64,000 nucleotides of DNA from Chryseobacterium sp. IHB B 17019 (GCF_001456155.1 NZ_CP013293.1:1178001-1242000), one strand, 5' to 3'; positions 9,371 through 18,977 are shown, counted from the stretch's first letter. The notes: generated by a model not told the origin, from the letters alone. Program-made: numbers and translations.

Positions 9371-9480
9371 TTCCCGTCCTCTGGAATCGAGGAACGAGAT
9401 TCGCCGAATCAAACTATAAAAATAAAAATGATTGAGGCACTGGTGGCGAAAATTCAAAAGAATTTTTGACGGGGTGGTTT
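9371..9480. repeat. Probable dispersed intergenic repeat
   Basis: The stretch contains a palindrome TTCAAAAGAATTTTTGA flanked by the phrases CCCGTCCTCTGGA and GACGGGGTGGTTT, which are partly complementary. I recall closely similar blocks between genes in many flavobacterial genomes, so it is called a dispersed non-coding repeat; that part is memory, not a search. It has no open frame of note. Confidence 0.4.
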
Positions 9481-9520
9481 AAAAAGTAAAAAAGAATAAG
9501 AAATAAAATAACAGAATGAA

Positions 9521-9557
9521 GAAGTCTGACTTCTAATTTCTAAAATCTAATATCTAA
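9521..9557 (+). repeat. Heptameric repeat array before carA
   Basis: TCT occurs every seven bases (9525, 9532, 9539, 9546, 9553) with variable bases between, ending 9 nt before the carA start. Related arrays lie at 10653-10685 (inverted) and 11054-11085. Confidence 0.75.
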
Positions 9558-9565
9558 TTTAAAAA

Positions 9566-10648
9566 ATGAAGAAAAAATTAATACTGGAGTCCGGTGAAGT
9601 GTTTCATGGAGAAGGTTTCGGAGCAGAATTGGAAACTGCAGGAGAAGTGGTTTTCAATACCGGAATGACGGGGTATCAGGAGTTGATCTCTGATCCTTCA
9701 TACTGCGGTCAGATTGTTTGTATGACCTATCCGCTTATCGGAAACTATGGGATTAATAGAGATGATTATGAGAGTATTGAGCCGGCTATTAAAGGGCTTA
9801 TTGTAAAAGAAGTCTGTGATTTTCCATCAAATTTCCGTACTCAGATTACTTTAGATGAATTATTTAAAAAGAAAAACCTTTCAGGAATTTCAGGAATCGA
9901 TACCAGAAGACTGACAAGAATTCTTCGTAACCACGGTGTGGTAAAAGGAAAAATTGTGAACATGGATGCTGATGAAAACGCAGTAGTTTCAGAATTAAAA
10001 TCAACAACTTTTCCAACCAATCAGGTGGAGCAGGTTTCTACAAAAACAGCCTATGCCAATCCGGGAAGAGGTCTGAAAGTGGTATTGGTAGATTTTGGAT
10101 CTAAATTGGGAATTATCAGAGAATTATCTCAAAGAAACTGTGATATCACGGTAGTTTCTCAGGACGTGACGGCAGAAGAGATTTTATTAATGAATCCGGA
10201 CGGCGTCATGTTGTCAAACGGTCCTGGTGACCCGGAAGATAACCAGCATGCCCTGGAAATGATTCGCGGATTATTAGGAAAAGTTCCGATTTTCGGGATC
10301 TGTTTGGGTCACCAATTAATCGGTTTGGCTTGCGGGGCGAAAACTTTCAAGTTAAAATTCGGACACAGAGGAGGAAATCATCCGGTTTTAGATTTAGAGA
10401 AAAATAAAGTAGCCATTACTTCCCAGAATCATGGGTATGCGGTTGATCAGGAAAGTCTGAAAGGAACAGATTTAATGGAAACACACATCGCATTGAATGA
10501 CAGAACAAACGAAGGTCTGAAACACAAAATTCACCCTTGTTTCTCAGTTCAATATCACCCTGAAGCTAGTCCGGGCCCTGAAGATGCAAATTATTTATTT
10601 GATGATTTCATTCAGTTAATGGAGGATTTTAAGAATAAGAAAAATTAA
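9566..10648 (+). CDS. carA: Carbamoyl-phosphate synthase small (glutaminase) subunit
   Basis: A 360-residue subunit that hydrolyses glutamine and passes ammonia to CarB. The N-terminal domain is typical (NTGMTGYQELISDPSY). The class I glutamine amidotransferase domain has the nucleophile Cys246 in GICLGHQ and the catalytic His/Glu in QYHPEASPGPED. Length is normal. Start preferred at the ATG 9566 following the heptameric array. carB is not immediately next: a 128-codon gene of the 23S IVP type separates them. Confidence 0.96.
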   Translation: MKKKLILESGEVFHGEGFGAELETAGEVVFNTGMTGYQELISDPSYCGQIVCMTYPLIGNYGINRDDYESIEPAIKGLIVKEVCDFPSNFRTQITLDELFKKKNLSGISGIDTRRLTRILRNHGVVKGKIVNMDADENAVVSELKSTTFPTNQVEQVSTKTAYANPGRGLKVVLVDFGSKLGIIRELSQRNCDITVVSQDVTAEEILLMNPDGVMLSNGPGDPEDNQHALEMIRGLLGKVPIFGICLGHQLIGLACGAKTFKLKFGHRGGNHPVLDLEKNKVAITSQNHGYAVDQESLKGTDLMETHIALNDRTNEGLKHKIHPCFSVQYHPEASPGPEDANYLFDDFIQLMEDFKNKKN

Positions 10649-10652
10649 TAAT

Positions 10653-10685
10653 AGATTTTAGATAGTAGACATCAGATAACAGACT
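10653..10685 (-). repeat. Heptameric repeat array after carA (inverted orientation)
   Basis: AGA (complement of TCT) recurs every seven bases at 10653, 10660, 10667, 10674 and 10681. Read on the minus strand it resembles the array at 11054-11085, so the two form imperfect inverted repeats around the four-helix-bundle gene. Confidence 0.75.
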
Positions 10686-10686
10686 T

Positions 10687-11073
10687 ATGCATAATTTTGA
10701 GAAATTACTTTTCTGGCAGAAATCAATAGAACTTGCGAAGGAGGTTTATATTGTTTGTGCTGAATTGCCAAAAGATGAAAAATTTGGTTTAATTTCTCAT
10801 ATTAAAAGATCAGTAATCTCCATTCCGTCAAATATTGCCGAAGGAGCAGGAAGAAATAATGATAGAGAATTTTATCATTTTCTTGGAATTGCAAATGCTT
10901 CTTCTTTTGAATTGCAGACTCAATTAATCTTAACAAGGGAGTTAAATTTGCTTAATGGAGAGAAAGTTAACAGTCTAATATCAAATCTGAATGAAATTCA
11001 AAGAATGATTTATACATTCAAATCTAATTTAAAAAATAAACACAACGCTGGAAGTCTAAAATCTGACATCTAG
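10687..11073 (+). CDS. Four-helix-bundle protein, 23S rRNA intervening-sequence (IVP) family
   Basis: A 128-residue helical protein with the family features: an N-terminal [18 protein letters not shown], the central [13 protein letters not shown] motif, and [21 protein letters not shown]. Such proteins are encoded in insertions within 23S rRNA genes and as free genes next to short repeats; they form pentamers and their function is unknown. Here the gene splits carA from carB. The ATG follows the left heptameric array by 1 nt and the last codons (GSLKSDI) lie inside the right array, suggesting gene and arrays moved together. Confidence 0.85.
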   Translation: MHNFEKLLFWQKSIELAKEVYIVCAELPKDEKFGLISHIKRSVISIPSNIAEGAGRNNDREFYHFLGIANASSFELQTQLILTRELNLLNGEKVNSLISNLNEIQRMIYTFKSNLKNKHNAGSLKSDI

Positions 11074-11085
11074 CATCTCATATCT
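11054..11085 (+). repeat. Heptameric repeat array before carB
   Basis: TCT recurs at 11055, 11062, 11069, 11076 and 11083, exactly seven bases apart. It overlaps the 3' end of the four-helix-bundle gene and mirrors the array at 10653-10685. Confidence 0.75.
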
Positions 11086-11096
11086 TAAATTTAAAA

Positions 11097-14000
11097 ATGG
11101 CAAAACGTACAGATATAAAAACAATTTTAGTAATCGGTTCAGGCCCAATCATCATCGGTCAGGCAGCGGAATTTGATTACGCAGGAACGCAGGCTTGTTT
11201 GTCTTTAAAGGAAGAAGGCTACAAGGTAATCTTGATTAACTCAAACCCTGCAACGATCATGACGGATGTTGAAATCGCAGATAAAGTGTATATCGAGCCG
11301 ATTTCACTTCAGTTTGTAAGTCATATCATCAGAAAAGAACGTCCGGATGCACTTTTACCAACGCTTGGCGGACAAACCGGCTTGAATATGGCGGTAGAAT
11401 TGGAAAAAGCAGGAATTCTTGAAGAATGTAAAGTTGAGGTGTTGGGAACGAAGCTTTCAGCCATCAACAGAGCGGAAGACAGAGATTTGTTCCGTGAATT
11501 GATGAGAGAACTGAACGAGCCGGTTCCGGAATCTGACATCGTAAATACGGTAGAAGGAGCAATAAATTTTGCTAATAAAATCGGGTATCCTGTCATTGTT
11601 CGTCCTGCTTTCACAATGGGTGGAACAGGAGGTGGTATCGCTTCTAATGAAGTTGAATTGAAAGAAATTGCTGAATTAGGTTTAAAATACAGCCCTGTTA
11701 CACAGTGTCTTATCGAAAAATCAATTGCAGGTTTTAAAGAAATCGAATACGAAGTAATGCGTGATGCAAACGACAACGCGATTGTGGTTTGTAACATGGA
11801 AAATATAGATCCGGTAGGAGTCCACACGGGTGACTCGATCGTTGTTGCGCCTTCTCAGACACTTTCGGACAGAGAATATCAGTTGCTGAGAAACGCTTCA
11901 TTAAAAATCATCAGAGCATTGGGAATCGAAGGAGGATGTAACGTACAGCTTGCCCTGGACCCACATTCATTCGAATATTATATCATTGAGGTAAACCCGA
12001 GAGTTTCCCGTTCATCAGCATTGGCAAGTAAAGCAACAGGATATCCGATTGCAAAAATTGCAGCAAAAATCGCGGTGGGTCTAACCTTAGATGAAATCAT
12101 GAATCCGGTTACAGGAAAGACTTACGCTTGTTTCGAACCGGCTTTAGATTATGTGGTGACTAAATTCCCAAGATTCCCGTTCGATAAATTCGAAACGGCT
12201 GACAGAAGATTATCAACTCAGATGAAAGCAACGGGTGAAGTAATGGCCATCGGAAGAAATTTTGAGGAATCTTTACAGAAAGCCATCCGTTCTCTGGAAA
12301 CAGGAATTAAACACATCGGTTTAAAAAAGAAGCAAGCTGACGCACTTACAGACGAAGAAATCGAAAGAAGAATCAGAGTTTGTGATGACGAAAGATTGTT
12401 CATCATCGGTGATGCATTAAGAAGAGGATACGATTGGGAAAGAATCGTGGAATGGAGTAAAATTGATAAATTCTTCATCTGGAAAATCAAAAAATTAATT
12501 GATTTTGAAAAAACAATCGCTGAAAATAAATTTAACAAAGAAATTTTATTAGAAGCTAAAAAATTAGGTTTCGCTGATATAAATATCGCTGTTCTTTGGG
12601 ATGTTACGGAGCGTGAAATCTTCAATTTCAGAAAAGAAAACGGAATGATGCCGGTTTTCAAAATGGTAGACACCTGCGCCGCAGAATTTGAAAGTGAAAC
12701 CCCATATTTCTACGGAACTTACGAGGAAGAAAACGAAAGTATTGCTTCAGATAAAGAAAAGATCATCGTTCTTGGTTCTGGACCTATCAGAATTGGACAG
12801 GGTGTTGAGTTTGATTATGCTACGGTTCACTCGGTTTGGGCAATCAAAGAGATGGGTTACGAAGCGATTATTATCAATAATAACCCTGAAACAGTTTCTA
12901 CAGATTTCTCAATTTCAGATAAATTATACTTCGAACCATTAACGGAAGAAGATGTAATGAACATCATCGACCTTGAACAGCCAAAAGGAGTGGTAGTACA
13001 GTTTGGTGGGCAGACAGCGATCAATTTAGCGGATAAATTAGCTTCTCACGGAGTTCAGATTTTAGGAACTTCTCTGGAAGATCTTGACAGAGCCGAAAAC
13101 AGAGATAAGTTTGAAAAAGCCCTTCAGGAAATGGGAATTCCTCAGCCTTTAGGAAAAACTTCCACTTCAAAAGAGGAAGCGATAAAAATTGCTAACGAAA
13201 TCGGTTATCCGGTATTGGTTCGTCCAAGCTATGTGTTGGGTGGTAGAGCCATGGAAATTGTTTATACAGAAGCGGAATTGGCTCATTACATGGAGTTTGC
13301 GGTAGAAGCAAGCCCCGATCAGCCGATCTTGGTCGACAAATATATGGTCGGAAAAGAGATCGAAATTGATGCGATCTGTGATGGTGAAACAGTAATCATT
13401 CCGGGAATTATGGAACATATCGAAAGAGCGGGAGTTCACTCTGGAGACTCTATCGCGGTGTATCCTCCACAAAATATTTCACAAAGTGAAGTTGAAACTT
13501 TGGTAGACTATACTCAAAGATTGGCGAAAGGATTGAATGTAATAGGATTGATGAATATCCAATACGTTCTTTTTGAGGGGAATGTATATGTAATCGAGGT
13601 AAATCCACGTTCTTCAAGAACAGTTCCTTTCTTATCTAAAATCACGGAAGTTCCAATGGCAAACTTAGCTACAAAAGCAATTTTAGGTAAAAAGCTGACA
13701 GATTTAGGATACAAAAACGGATTGGTACCCAATAAAGAAGGTGTTTTCGTGAAAGTTCCTGTATTCTCTTTCTCAAAACTAACGAAGGTTGACATCTCTC
13801 TAGGCCCTGAAATGAAGTCTACAGGAGAGGTTATGGGTAAAGATACGACACTTGAAAAGGCACTTTACAAAGGGTTGGTTGCCGCAGGAAGAAAAGTTCC
13901 GATGCACGGCTCAATCCTCTTCACGGTTGCCGATAAACACAAGCAGGAAGCGGCTGATCTGGCGGCGAGATTCCATGAAGTTGGTTTCAGAATCTGGGCA

Positions 14001-14279
14001 ACGGAAGGAACTGCAAAATTCTTCGAAGAGAAAGGAATTCCTTGTAAAATAGGATATAAAATCGGAGAAGAAAGTGTAAATCTTATCGATCTGATTCAAA
14101 AAGGAAAAGTTCAGTACGTTGTAAATACCACTACGAAAGGAAAACAGGCTGAAAGAGATGGTTTCCAGATCAGAAGAATGAGCGTGGAAAACGGTGTTCC
14201 TTGTTTGACATCAATGGATACGGTAGAAGCCATCCTGAAAGTGATCGAAAGCATGAGTTTCAAAATGGAGACAATGTAA
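11097..14279 (+). CDS. carB: Carbamoyl-phosphate synthase large subunit
   Basis: A 1060-residue enzyme of two homologous synthetase halves. Each half begins with a nucleotide-binding loop ([20 protein letters not shown] near residue 15, [20 protein letters not shown] near 560) and contains an ATP-grasp domain ([26 protein letters not shown]). The C-terminal ~130 residues form the MGS-like allosteric domain where UMP and ornithine bind in relatives. It joins bicarbonate, ammonia from CarA and two ATP into carbamoyl phosphate for PyrB and for arginine synthesis. Tandem terminators follow. Confidence 0.97.
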   Translation: MAKRTDIKTILVIGSGPIIIGQAAEFDYAGTQACLSLKEEGYKVILINSNPATIMTDVEIADKVYIEPISLQFVSHIIRKERPDALLPTLGGQTGLNMAVELEKAGILEECKVEVLGTKLSAINRAEDRDLFRELMRELNEPVPESDIVNTVEGAINFANKIGYPVIVRPAFTMGGTGGGIASNEVELKEIAELGLKYSPVTQCLIEKSIAGFKEIEYEVMRDANDNAIVVCNMENIDPVGVHTGDSIVVAPSQTLSDREYQLLRNASLKIIRALGIEGGCNVQLALDPHSFEYYIIEVNPRVSRSSALASKATGYPIAKIAAKIAVGLTLDEIMNPVTGKTYACFEPALDYVVTKFPRFPFDKFETADRRLSTQMKATGEVMAIGRNFEESLQKAIRSLETGIKHIGLKKKQADALTDEEIERRIRVCDDERLFIIGDALRRGYDWERIVEWSKIDKFFIWKIKKLIDFEKTIAENKFNKEILLEAKKLGFADINIAVLWDVTEREIFNFRKENGMMPVFKMVDTCAAEFESETPYFYGTYEEENESIASDKEKIIVLGSGPIRIGQGVEFDYATVHSVWAIKEMGYEAIIINNNPETVSTDFSISDKLYFEPLTEEDVMNIIDLEQPKGVVVQFGGQTAINLADKLASHGVQILGTSLEDLDRAENRDKFEKALQEMGIPQPLGKTSTSKEEAIKIANEIGYPVLVRPSYVLGGRAMEIVYTEAELAHYMEFAVEASPDQPILVDKYMVGKEIEIDAICDGETVIIPGIMEHIERAGVHSGDSIAVYPPQNISQSEVETLVDYTQRLAKGLNVIGLMNIQYVLFEGNVYVIEVNPRSSRTVPFLSKITEVPMANLATKAILGKKLTDLGYKNGLVPNKEGVFVKVPVFSFSKLTKVDISLGPEMKSTGEVMGKDTTLEKALYKGLVAAGRKVPMHGSILFTVADKHKQEAADLAARFHEVGFRIWATEGTAKFFEEKGIPCKIGYKIGEESVNLIDLIQKGKVQYVVNTTTKGKQAERDGFQIRRMSVENGVPCLTSMDTVEAILKVIESMSFKMETM

Positions 14280-14283
14280 ATTC

Positions 14284-14320
14284 ACTTTGTCAAAGTTTAA
14301 AATCTTTGACAAAGTTTTTT
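14284..14320 (+). terminator. Terminator after carB
   Basis: Perfect 12-bp arms ACTTTGTCAAAG/CTTTGACAAAGT with an 8-nt loop followed by a T run, starting 4 nt after the carB stop codon. Confidence 0.85.
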
Positions 14321-14327
14321 AAATATT

Positions 14328-14367
14328 ACACCCGGCAGGTTTCTGAAACCTGTCAGGTGTTTTTTTA
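14328..14367 (+). terminator. Second hairpin terminator, repeat-like
   Basis: ACACC plus GGCAGGTTT pair with AAACCTGTC plus GGTGT around a CTG loop, with one bulge, and a run of seven T follows. The sequence resembles ACCTGTCAGGTTTC-type hairpins that occur in many copies in flavobacteria (recollection), so it may be a repeat used as a terminator. Confidence 0.75.
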
Positions 14368-14447
14368 TTAATGAAGAATATTCTTGTATATTTAAAACCT
14401 ATTATCTTGAAAATTATTACTTTCAAAAAGCTTAAATTATTTTTAAA

Positions 14448-14876
14448 ATGTCAACACAAAATTTCACATACTCTTTCACTACTTCAAAGCCTGTTCACGA
14501 AGTTTTTAAGATTTTAATGACTCCCAGGAAATGGTGGACGGGTTTATACAACGAAATTATCACAGGAAGTTCAGAAAAGGTAGATGATGAATTTATTTTT
14601 ACTGCTGGAGACGGTGCTCATCATTCTGTTCAAAAGTTGATAGAAGTTATTCCTAATGAAAAAATAGTTTGGGAAGTTATCAATAGCAATCTTACATTTT
14701 TAAAAGAGACAAATGAATGGGCGGGAACTAAAATCACCTTTGAAATTTCCACAAGCGATAATAAAACAAACGTAGTATTCATTCATGATGGCCTGGTTCC
14801 AGAGTTTGAATGTTATGGAGGATGTTCAAGTGCCTGGTTGCAGTATCTGGAAAATTTGGAAAAAGCATTGAATTAA
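14448..14876 (+). CDS. SRPBCC (AHSA1-type) domain protein
   Basis: A 142-residue START-like protein. It shows the usual opening of the activator-of-Hsp90-homologue family (FTTSKPVHEVFKILMTPRKWWTG) and the central strand KIVWEVINSNL, ending with a long helix (SSAWLQYLENLEKALN). The fold forms a hydrophobic cavity that binds small lipophilic molecules; the ligand is not predictable. It is followed 43 nt later by an unrelated unknown gene on the same strand. Confidence 0.8.
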   Translation: MSTQNFTYSFTTSKPVHEVFKILMTPRKWWTGLYNEIITGSSEKVDDEFIFTAGDGAHHSVQKLIEVIPNEKIVWEVINSNLTFLKETNEWAGTKITFEISTSDNKTNVVFIHDGLVPEFECYGGCSSAWLQYLENLEKALN

Positions 14877-14919
14877 ATCCATTTAATGTTAAATATAACT
14901 TCTTCAAATCAAAATAGCA

Positions 14920-15414
14920 ATGGCAGAATATCAAGCAAAATCAATTAATTCCTTATATTTTGAAGTCACCAACAATGATAAATTAATAGGAAAACTTATC
15001 TACAAAAACTGGTTTAAATTTAGTGCTGAAATTGAGATCTTAAATTCTAAATACCAAATCGAGCCGAAAGGTTTTTGGGGAACAACAGTCGAGCTCAGAG
15101 ACGGAGGAAATGTACTGTTGAAATTCACCATGAACTGGAATGGAGATATTGTTGTGCATACTTATTTTGACAATATTGAAAAGGATTATGTCTTTAAATA
15201 CAGAGGGATTTTTAAAGATTCTTTTGCGCTTACCGATGAGCATGGAACCGAGCTTCTCATCATGAAACCGAATTTTAAATGGAATTCATTGAATTACGAA
15301 TATCAGATAACAACAACGGATGCTTTTGAAGATTTTTCTCAGAAAGGAATACTATTAATAAATTCTTTACACTGTGCGAATTATTATATGTCCATGATGA
15401 TGTCTGCAATGTAG
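14920..15414 (+). CDS. Unknown protein, possible LURP-one-like beta fold
   Basis: A 164-residue protein rich in alternating hydrophobic and charged strands (KLIGKLIYKNWFKFSAEIEI, FKYRGIFKDSFALTDEHGTELL) suggesting a beta-barrel of LURP-one/tubby type, with a final hydrophobic helix containing several Met (YYMSMMMSAM). No catalytic motif and no signal peptide are seen. The fold suggestion is weak; the coding call rests on length, codon use and clean flanks. Confidence 0.6.
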   Translation: MAEYQAKSINSLYFEVTNNDKLIGKLIYKNWFKFSAEIEILNSKYQIEPKGFWGTTVELRDGGNVLLKFTMNWNGDIVVHTYFDNIEKDYVFKYRGIFKDSFALTDEHGTELLIMKPNFKWNSLNYEYQITTTDAFEDFSQKGILLINSLHCANYYMSMMMSAM

Positions 15415-15435
15415 GTAAACAATTCAAATTATTTT

Positions 15436-16284
15436 TCAATTAAGTTTATAATAAGGCTCTTTGAAATATTTGCTTGGCTTAAAATAAACGGTTTTTCTCT
15501 CTGCATCAAAGATCCAGATAAATCTTCTCAATAAATCGGCCCCGAAATAACTTACTTTCTGGGTTTTGAGATCACCGGCAAAAAAACCTGCAGAAACATC
15601 TTTTAAAACCAAGTTTCCGAGCTTTAAAAAGGGTAGGACTCCCTGTTTTGTAATTACACTTTGTCCGGCAGAATTTTTTAATGTTTTTTCACCTGTAATT
15701 TTCAGTTTTTTATCTAATTCTTTACCATCTGCAAACTTATTGCTGTAAAGTATCCCGCCGGAATAGCCGGATTGTAGAAGAAAATACACTTCCTGCTGTT
15801 CATTGTCGATCACATTATCTGCAACAATATAAAACTGCCCGTTTTCAGAAAATAAAGGCATCGATTCATATCCTTTTAAATCAGGTTTTTCGTCATAAAT
15901 TACAAACTGATTGTTATCATAATCGATTTTAAATGTTTTTCCTGCAAAAATTCCGGTTCCTATTTTTCCGTCAGCCTCATGACCAGTTAATTCATTATCA
16001 AAAAATTGAACGTTTTTTATTATTAATTTTCCAATTTTAACGGTATTATTTTCGCTGATTTCATCTTTAAAAATAATATGATCTGCTTTTCTTTGTCGTT
16101 CAGGAGAAATGGAACCACCCTCCATAGCGATCTGGAACATCAGGTCAAGAGAGTCTTTGTCATTTATTAAGGTTTTTACAATGATGTTGTTGTGTTTTGT
16201 AATTCTAAACGGAATTTTTTCCTGAGCTTTTAACATCAAAAAACCGACAGAAAACAGGAATAATAGACTTACTTTTTTGAACAT
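15436..16284 (-). CDS. Secreted retropepsin-like protein lacking catalytic aspartates
   Basis: A 282-residue protein with a signal peptide (KVSLLFLFSVGFLMLKAQ). The layout follows the bacteroidal aspartyl-protease family with two retropepsin-like lobes, but the catalytic D-T/S-G positions read FQIAMEGGS in the first lobe and LLQSGYSGG in the second, where relatives have an Asp. The final YFGADLLRRFIWIFDAERKTVYFKPS segment matches the usual C terminus. It is therefore probably a non-catalytic, perhaps peptide-binding, relative. Single gene, convergent with its left neighbour. Confidence 0.65.
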   Translation of the reverse strand: MFKKVSLLFLFSVGFLMLKAQEKIPFRITKHNNIIVKTLINDKDSLDLMFQIAMEGGSISPERQRKADHIIFKDEISENNTVKIGKLIIKNVQFFDNELTGHEADGKIGTGIFAGKTFKIDYDNNQFVIYDEKPDLKGYESMPLFSENGQFYIVADNVIDNEQQEVYFLLQSGYSGGILYSNKFADGKELDKKLKITGEKTLKNSAGQSVITKQGVLPFLKLGNLVLKDVSAGFFAGDLKTQKVSYFGADLLRRFIWIFDAERKTVYFKPSKYFKEPYYKLN

Positions 16285-16399
16285 TATTGTGTGAATATTA
16301 GTTTTTTAAGTTTAGAAAATTAGCCTTTATTTTTGAAATATAAAATAAATGATGGTTAAAAGATAGATAAATGAAGGAATTTTTATTAATTTTAATTAA

Positions 16400-16912
16400 A
16401 TGGAAATGATATACCGCAAAACCATCCAAACCCCACTCGGAGAAATGATTGCCTGTGCCGTAGACGAGGGAATCTGCCTGCTGGAATTTACCGACAGGAA
16501 AAATATTGAAAAACAATTCACTTCTTTAACAAAATCTTTGAACGCAGAAATTAAAGATGGAAATCATATTCATTTCGGACAATTGGAAAATGAATTAACA
16601 GAATATTTTGAAGGCAAAACACAACAATTTGAAGTGCCATTATTCATTAAAGGAACAGAATTTCAGCAAAAAGTCTGGCAATTGTTGAGGGAAATCCCGA
16701 TGGGCGAAATCAGGACCTACAAACAGCAATCCGAGTTTTTAGGTAATCCGAAAGCAATCCGCGCGGTGGGAACGGCAAACGGAATCAATAAAATTGCCAT
16801 TTTAATTCCTTGTCATCGCGTGATCGGCTCAAACGGCGAATTGGTGGGATATGCAGGCGGAATTTGGAGAAAACAAAAATTATTGGAATTGGAGAAGGCT
16901 ATTCTGTTTTGA
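16400..16912 (+). CDS. ogt: Methylated-DNA--protein-cysteine S-methyltransferase
   Basis: A 170-residue DNA repair protein that takes alkyl groups from O6-methylguanine onto its own cysteine. The acceptor motif IPCHRVIGSNG (Cys138) and the DNA-binding helix GNPKAIRAVGTANG are intact. The length fits Ogt, without the Ada N-terminal domain. Either ATG at 16400 or 16406 could be the start. It lies 30 nt upstream of the DUF2911 gene and may be cotranscribed with it. Confidence 0.93.
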   Translation: MEMIYRKTIQTPLGEMIACAVDEGICLLEFTDRKNIEKQFTSLTKSLNAEIKDGNHIHFGQLENELTEYFEGKTQQFEVPLFIKGTEFQQKVWQLLREIPMGEIRTYKQQSEFLGNPKAIRAVGTANGINKIAILIPCHRVIGSNGELVGYAGGIWRKQKLLELEKAILF

Positions 16913-16942
16913 TTTTGTAATTTTAAACAAAAAATTTATCAA

Positions 16943-17548
16943 GTGAAAAAGTTATTATTTGCACTTTGCATATCAGCTTCAGCTATCAGTTTTGCTCAGG
17001 ATTATTCAGTACCGGCAGCGAGTCCGCGTCAGAAAGTAGAGCAGCAGTTTTCAATGTCTAAAATCATGATCGACTACGGAAGACCGGGCGTGAAAGGACG
17101 TAAAATCTTCGGAGAACTGGTTCCTTACGGGCAGGTTTGGAGAGCGGGAGCAAACTCATCAACAAAAATTACTTTCGGACAAGCTGTAAACTTCGGTGGA
17201 AAAATTGTTCCGGCAGGAACTTACGGATTATTCATTATTCCGACTGAAAAAGAATGGAAAGTGATCTTAAATAAAGATTTCCAGCAGTGGGGAGCTTATA
17301 CTTATGATCCAAAACAGGATGTTGTAGATGTTACGGTTCCGGTTAACAAACTGGCAGACAAGCAAGAGTGGTTTGAAATTACCTTAAACCCGACAGACGA
17401 AAATTCTGCAAACCTTGTGTTGAAATGGGATACGGCTCAGGCTGAGGTTGCTTTGAAACCTGCAAGACCGGATGCAGTTATTAAAATTTCCGATAAATTA
17501 AAGGAAATCAAGAAAATAGAATCTGACGCAGCAAAAGCAAAAAGCTAA
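16943..17548 (+). CDS. Exported DUF2911 family protein
   Basis: A 201-residue periplasmic or secreted protein starting at GTG. The signal peptide is KKLLFALCISASAISFAQ. The body contains the DUF2911 hallmarks: ASPRQKVEQQFSMSKIMIDYGRPGVKGRKIFGEL in part (SPRQ, YGRPGVKGRKIFG), WRAGANSSTKI, and PAGTYGLFIIPTEKEW. The domain is common in Bacteroidota and its function is unknown. The stop codon overlaps the next ATG (TAATG), so translation of the following acetyltransferase is coupled. Confidence 0.85.
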   Translation: MKKLLFALCISASAISFAQDYSVPAASPRQKVEQQFSMSKIMIDYGRPGVKGRKIFGELVPYGQVWRAGANSSTKITFGQAVNFGGKIVPAGTYGLFIIPTEKEWKVILNKDFQQWGAYTYDPKQDVVDVTVPVNKLADKQEWFEITLNPTDENSANLVLKWDTAQAEVALKPARPDAVIKISDKLKEIKKIESDAAKAKS

Positions 17549-18075
17549 TGAACTTCTCAATTCAAGATGTTTTAGAGAACGAAAAATATCAATTAATCCC
17601 CTTACAGCAAGGGGATTTTGAGTCTTTATACGAAGTGGCTTCCGATCCAAAAGTCTGGGAACAGCACCCGAACAAAGGCCGTTACCAAAAAGAAGTTTTT
17701 GAGAACTTTTTTAAAGGAGCCATCGAAAGTAAAGGTGCTTTTAAAATTGTCGATAAAGCTACGGGAGACGTTCTTGGGAGTACCCGTTTCTATGATTTTG
17801 ATGAAAATAAAAACAGTATTTTCATAGGATATACTTTTTACGGCACGAAATCCTGGGGAAAAGGCATTAATCCTCAGATTAAAAAATTAATGCTCGACTA
17901 TATTTTTCAGTTTGTGGATGCTGTTCATTTTCATATCGGAAAAGAAAATTACCGTTCGCAGATTGCACTGGAAAGGCTTGGCGGAGAGAAGGTTGCAGAA
18001 GAAGAAGTTGCCTATTTCGGGGAGCCGACAAGAACTAATTTTGTTTACGAAATCAAAAAAGAAAATTGGATATAA
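17548..18075 (+). CDS. GNAT family N-acetyltransferase (RimJ/RimL type)
   Basis: A 175-residue acetyl-CoA-dependent transferase. The N-terminal LIPLQQGDFESLYEVASDPKVWEQHP and the region GYTFYGTKSWGKGINPQIKKLML (acetyl-CoA loop and helix) are characteristic of RimJ/RimL-like GNATs, followed by HIGKENYRSQIALERLGG. The acceptor may be a protein N terminus or small amine; it cannot be told from sequence. The start overlaps the stop of the DUF2911 gene by one base. Confidence 0.85.
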   Translation: MNFSIQDVLENEKYQLIPLQQGDFESLYEVASDPKVWEQHPNKGRYQKEVFENFFKGAIESKGAFKIVDKATGDVLGSTRFYDFDENKNSIFIGYTFYGTKSWGKGINPQIKKLMLDYIFQFVDAVHFHIGKENYRSQIALERLGGEKVAEEEVAYFGEPTRTNFVYEIKKENWI

Positions 18076-18115
18076 AACAAATTTTCTCACAAATAACACC
18101 ATTAAACAATTATTT

Positions 18116-18487
18116 ATGAAAAAGTTTAAAATTCAAAAATCACCATTCATTGTTCCGACAATAGACGGAAAATTAATTGAAGAACATTGGGGAAATTCTA
18201 CCCAGAATTCAAATATTTCGATTGCCCACATGGTGGCACCGCCGGATTGGAGCGAGCCGTATCAGACTCCGCAGTTTGATGAATTTACCTTAATTATTTC
18301 AGGAAAAAAGCAATTTGAAATAGATGGAGAAACTGTTATTTTAGAAAAAGGGCAAAGTATTTTGGTGGGAAAAGGAGCCAGAGTCCGTTATAGCAACCCT
18401 TTTCCGGAACAATGCGAATATGTTTCCATTTGTCTTCCCGCGTTTTCTATGGAATTGGTGAACAGGGAAGAGGAAGGAGTGGATTAA
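18116..18487 (+). CDS. Small cupin-domain protein
   Basis: A 123-residue single cupin. The start at 18116 was chosen because upstream in the same frame lies the acetyltransferase gene; from this ATG the protein begins MKKFKIQKSPFIVPT. The beta-barrel motifs are TLIISGKKQFEIDGETVILEKGQSILVGKGARVRY in part (PG-like turn, EIDGE) and PFPEQCEYVSICLPAF. It resembles EutQ-like cupins used for sugar or ethanolamine-related metabolites, but no substrate is assigned. It follows the GNAT gene by 40 nt. Confidence 0.75.
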   Translation: MKKFKIQKSPFIVPTIDGKLIEEHWGNSTQNSNISIAHMVAPPDWSEPYQTPQFDEFTLIISGKKQFEIDGETVILEKGQSILVGKGARVRYSNPFPEQCEYVSICLPAFSMELVNREEEGVD

Positions 18488-18599
18488 AAAAATGTAACAA
18501 TCTAACAGTATCAATGTACTAACTAATAATAAAATTTTGTTAAACTTTTAAATTGATGAATATCTTTTTGTAATTTCGCACCTTTAAAAATACAATCAG

Positions 18600-18977
18600 A
18601 TGAAAAAAACATTCTTAATCGCGTTGGTGTTAGGCACAACACTTTCTACAACCTCATGTGCAACTATTATTACAGGCACAAAAGACAAAATTTCTTTCAC
18701 ATCAACTCCTGAAGGCGCAAAAGTGTTCCATAAAGGAATTGAAAAGTGTACTACTCCCTGTACTGCTGAAATCCCAAGATCTTTAAGCAAGCAAATGATT
18801 ACTTTCGAAAAAGAAGGCTATAATAACAAGGAAGTAAAGCTGGTTAAAAAATTTAATCCGGTAACATTAGTAAACATTCTTCTTGGAGGGGCGATCGGTG
18901 TTGGTGTTGATGCTGCAACAGGTTCTTTAACAAAATATTCGCCAAAAGCATATACAGTAGAATTAGAATCTAAGTAA
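18600..18977 (+). CDS. PEGA-domain lipoprotein
   Basis: A 125-residue lipoprotein. The signal peptide ends in a lipobox (STTSC) at Cys ~21. The following ISFTSTPEGAKVFHKGIEKCTTPCTAEIPR is a PEGA-like surface domain, with two cysteines likely bridged, then a short glycine-rich hydrophobic stretch (ILLGGAIGVGVDAATG). It should sit in the outer membrane or periplasm. A possible weak promoter TAATTTCG lies at 18571-18578. Function unknown. Confidence 0.75.
   Translation: MKKTFLIALVLGTTLSTTSCATIITGTKDKISFTSTPEGAKVFHKGIEKCTTPCTAEIPRSLSKQMITFEKEGYNNKEVKLVKKFNPVTLVNILLGGAIGVGVDAATGSLTKYSPKAYTVELESK

Noticed and set aside
9571..10685. CRISPR array formed by the heptameric repeats
   Set aside because: The period is seven bases, with no 25-40 nt repeats, no spacers and no cas genes.
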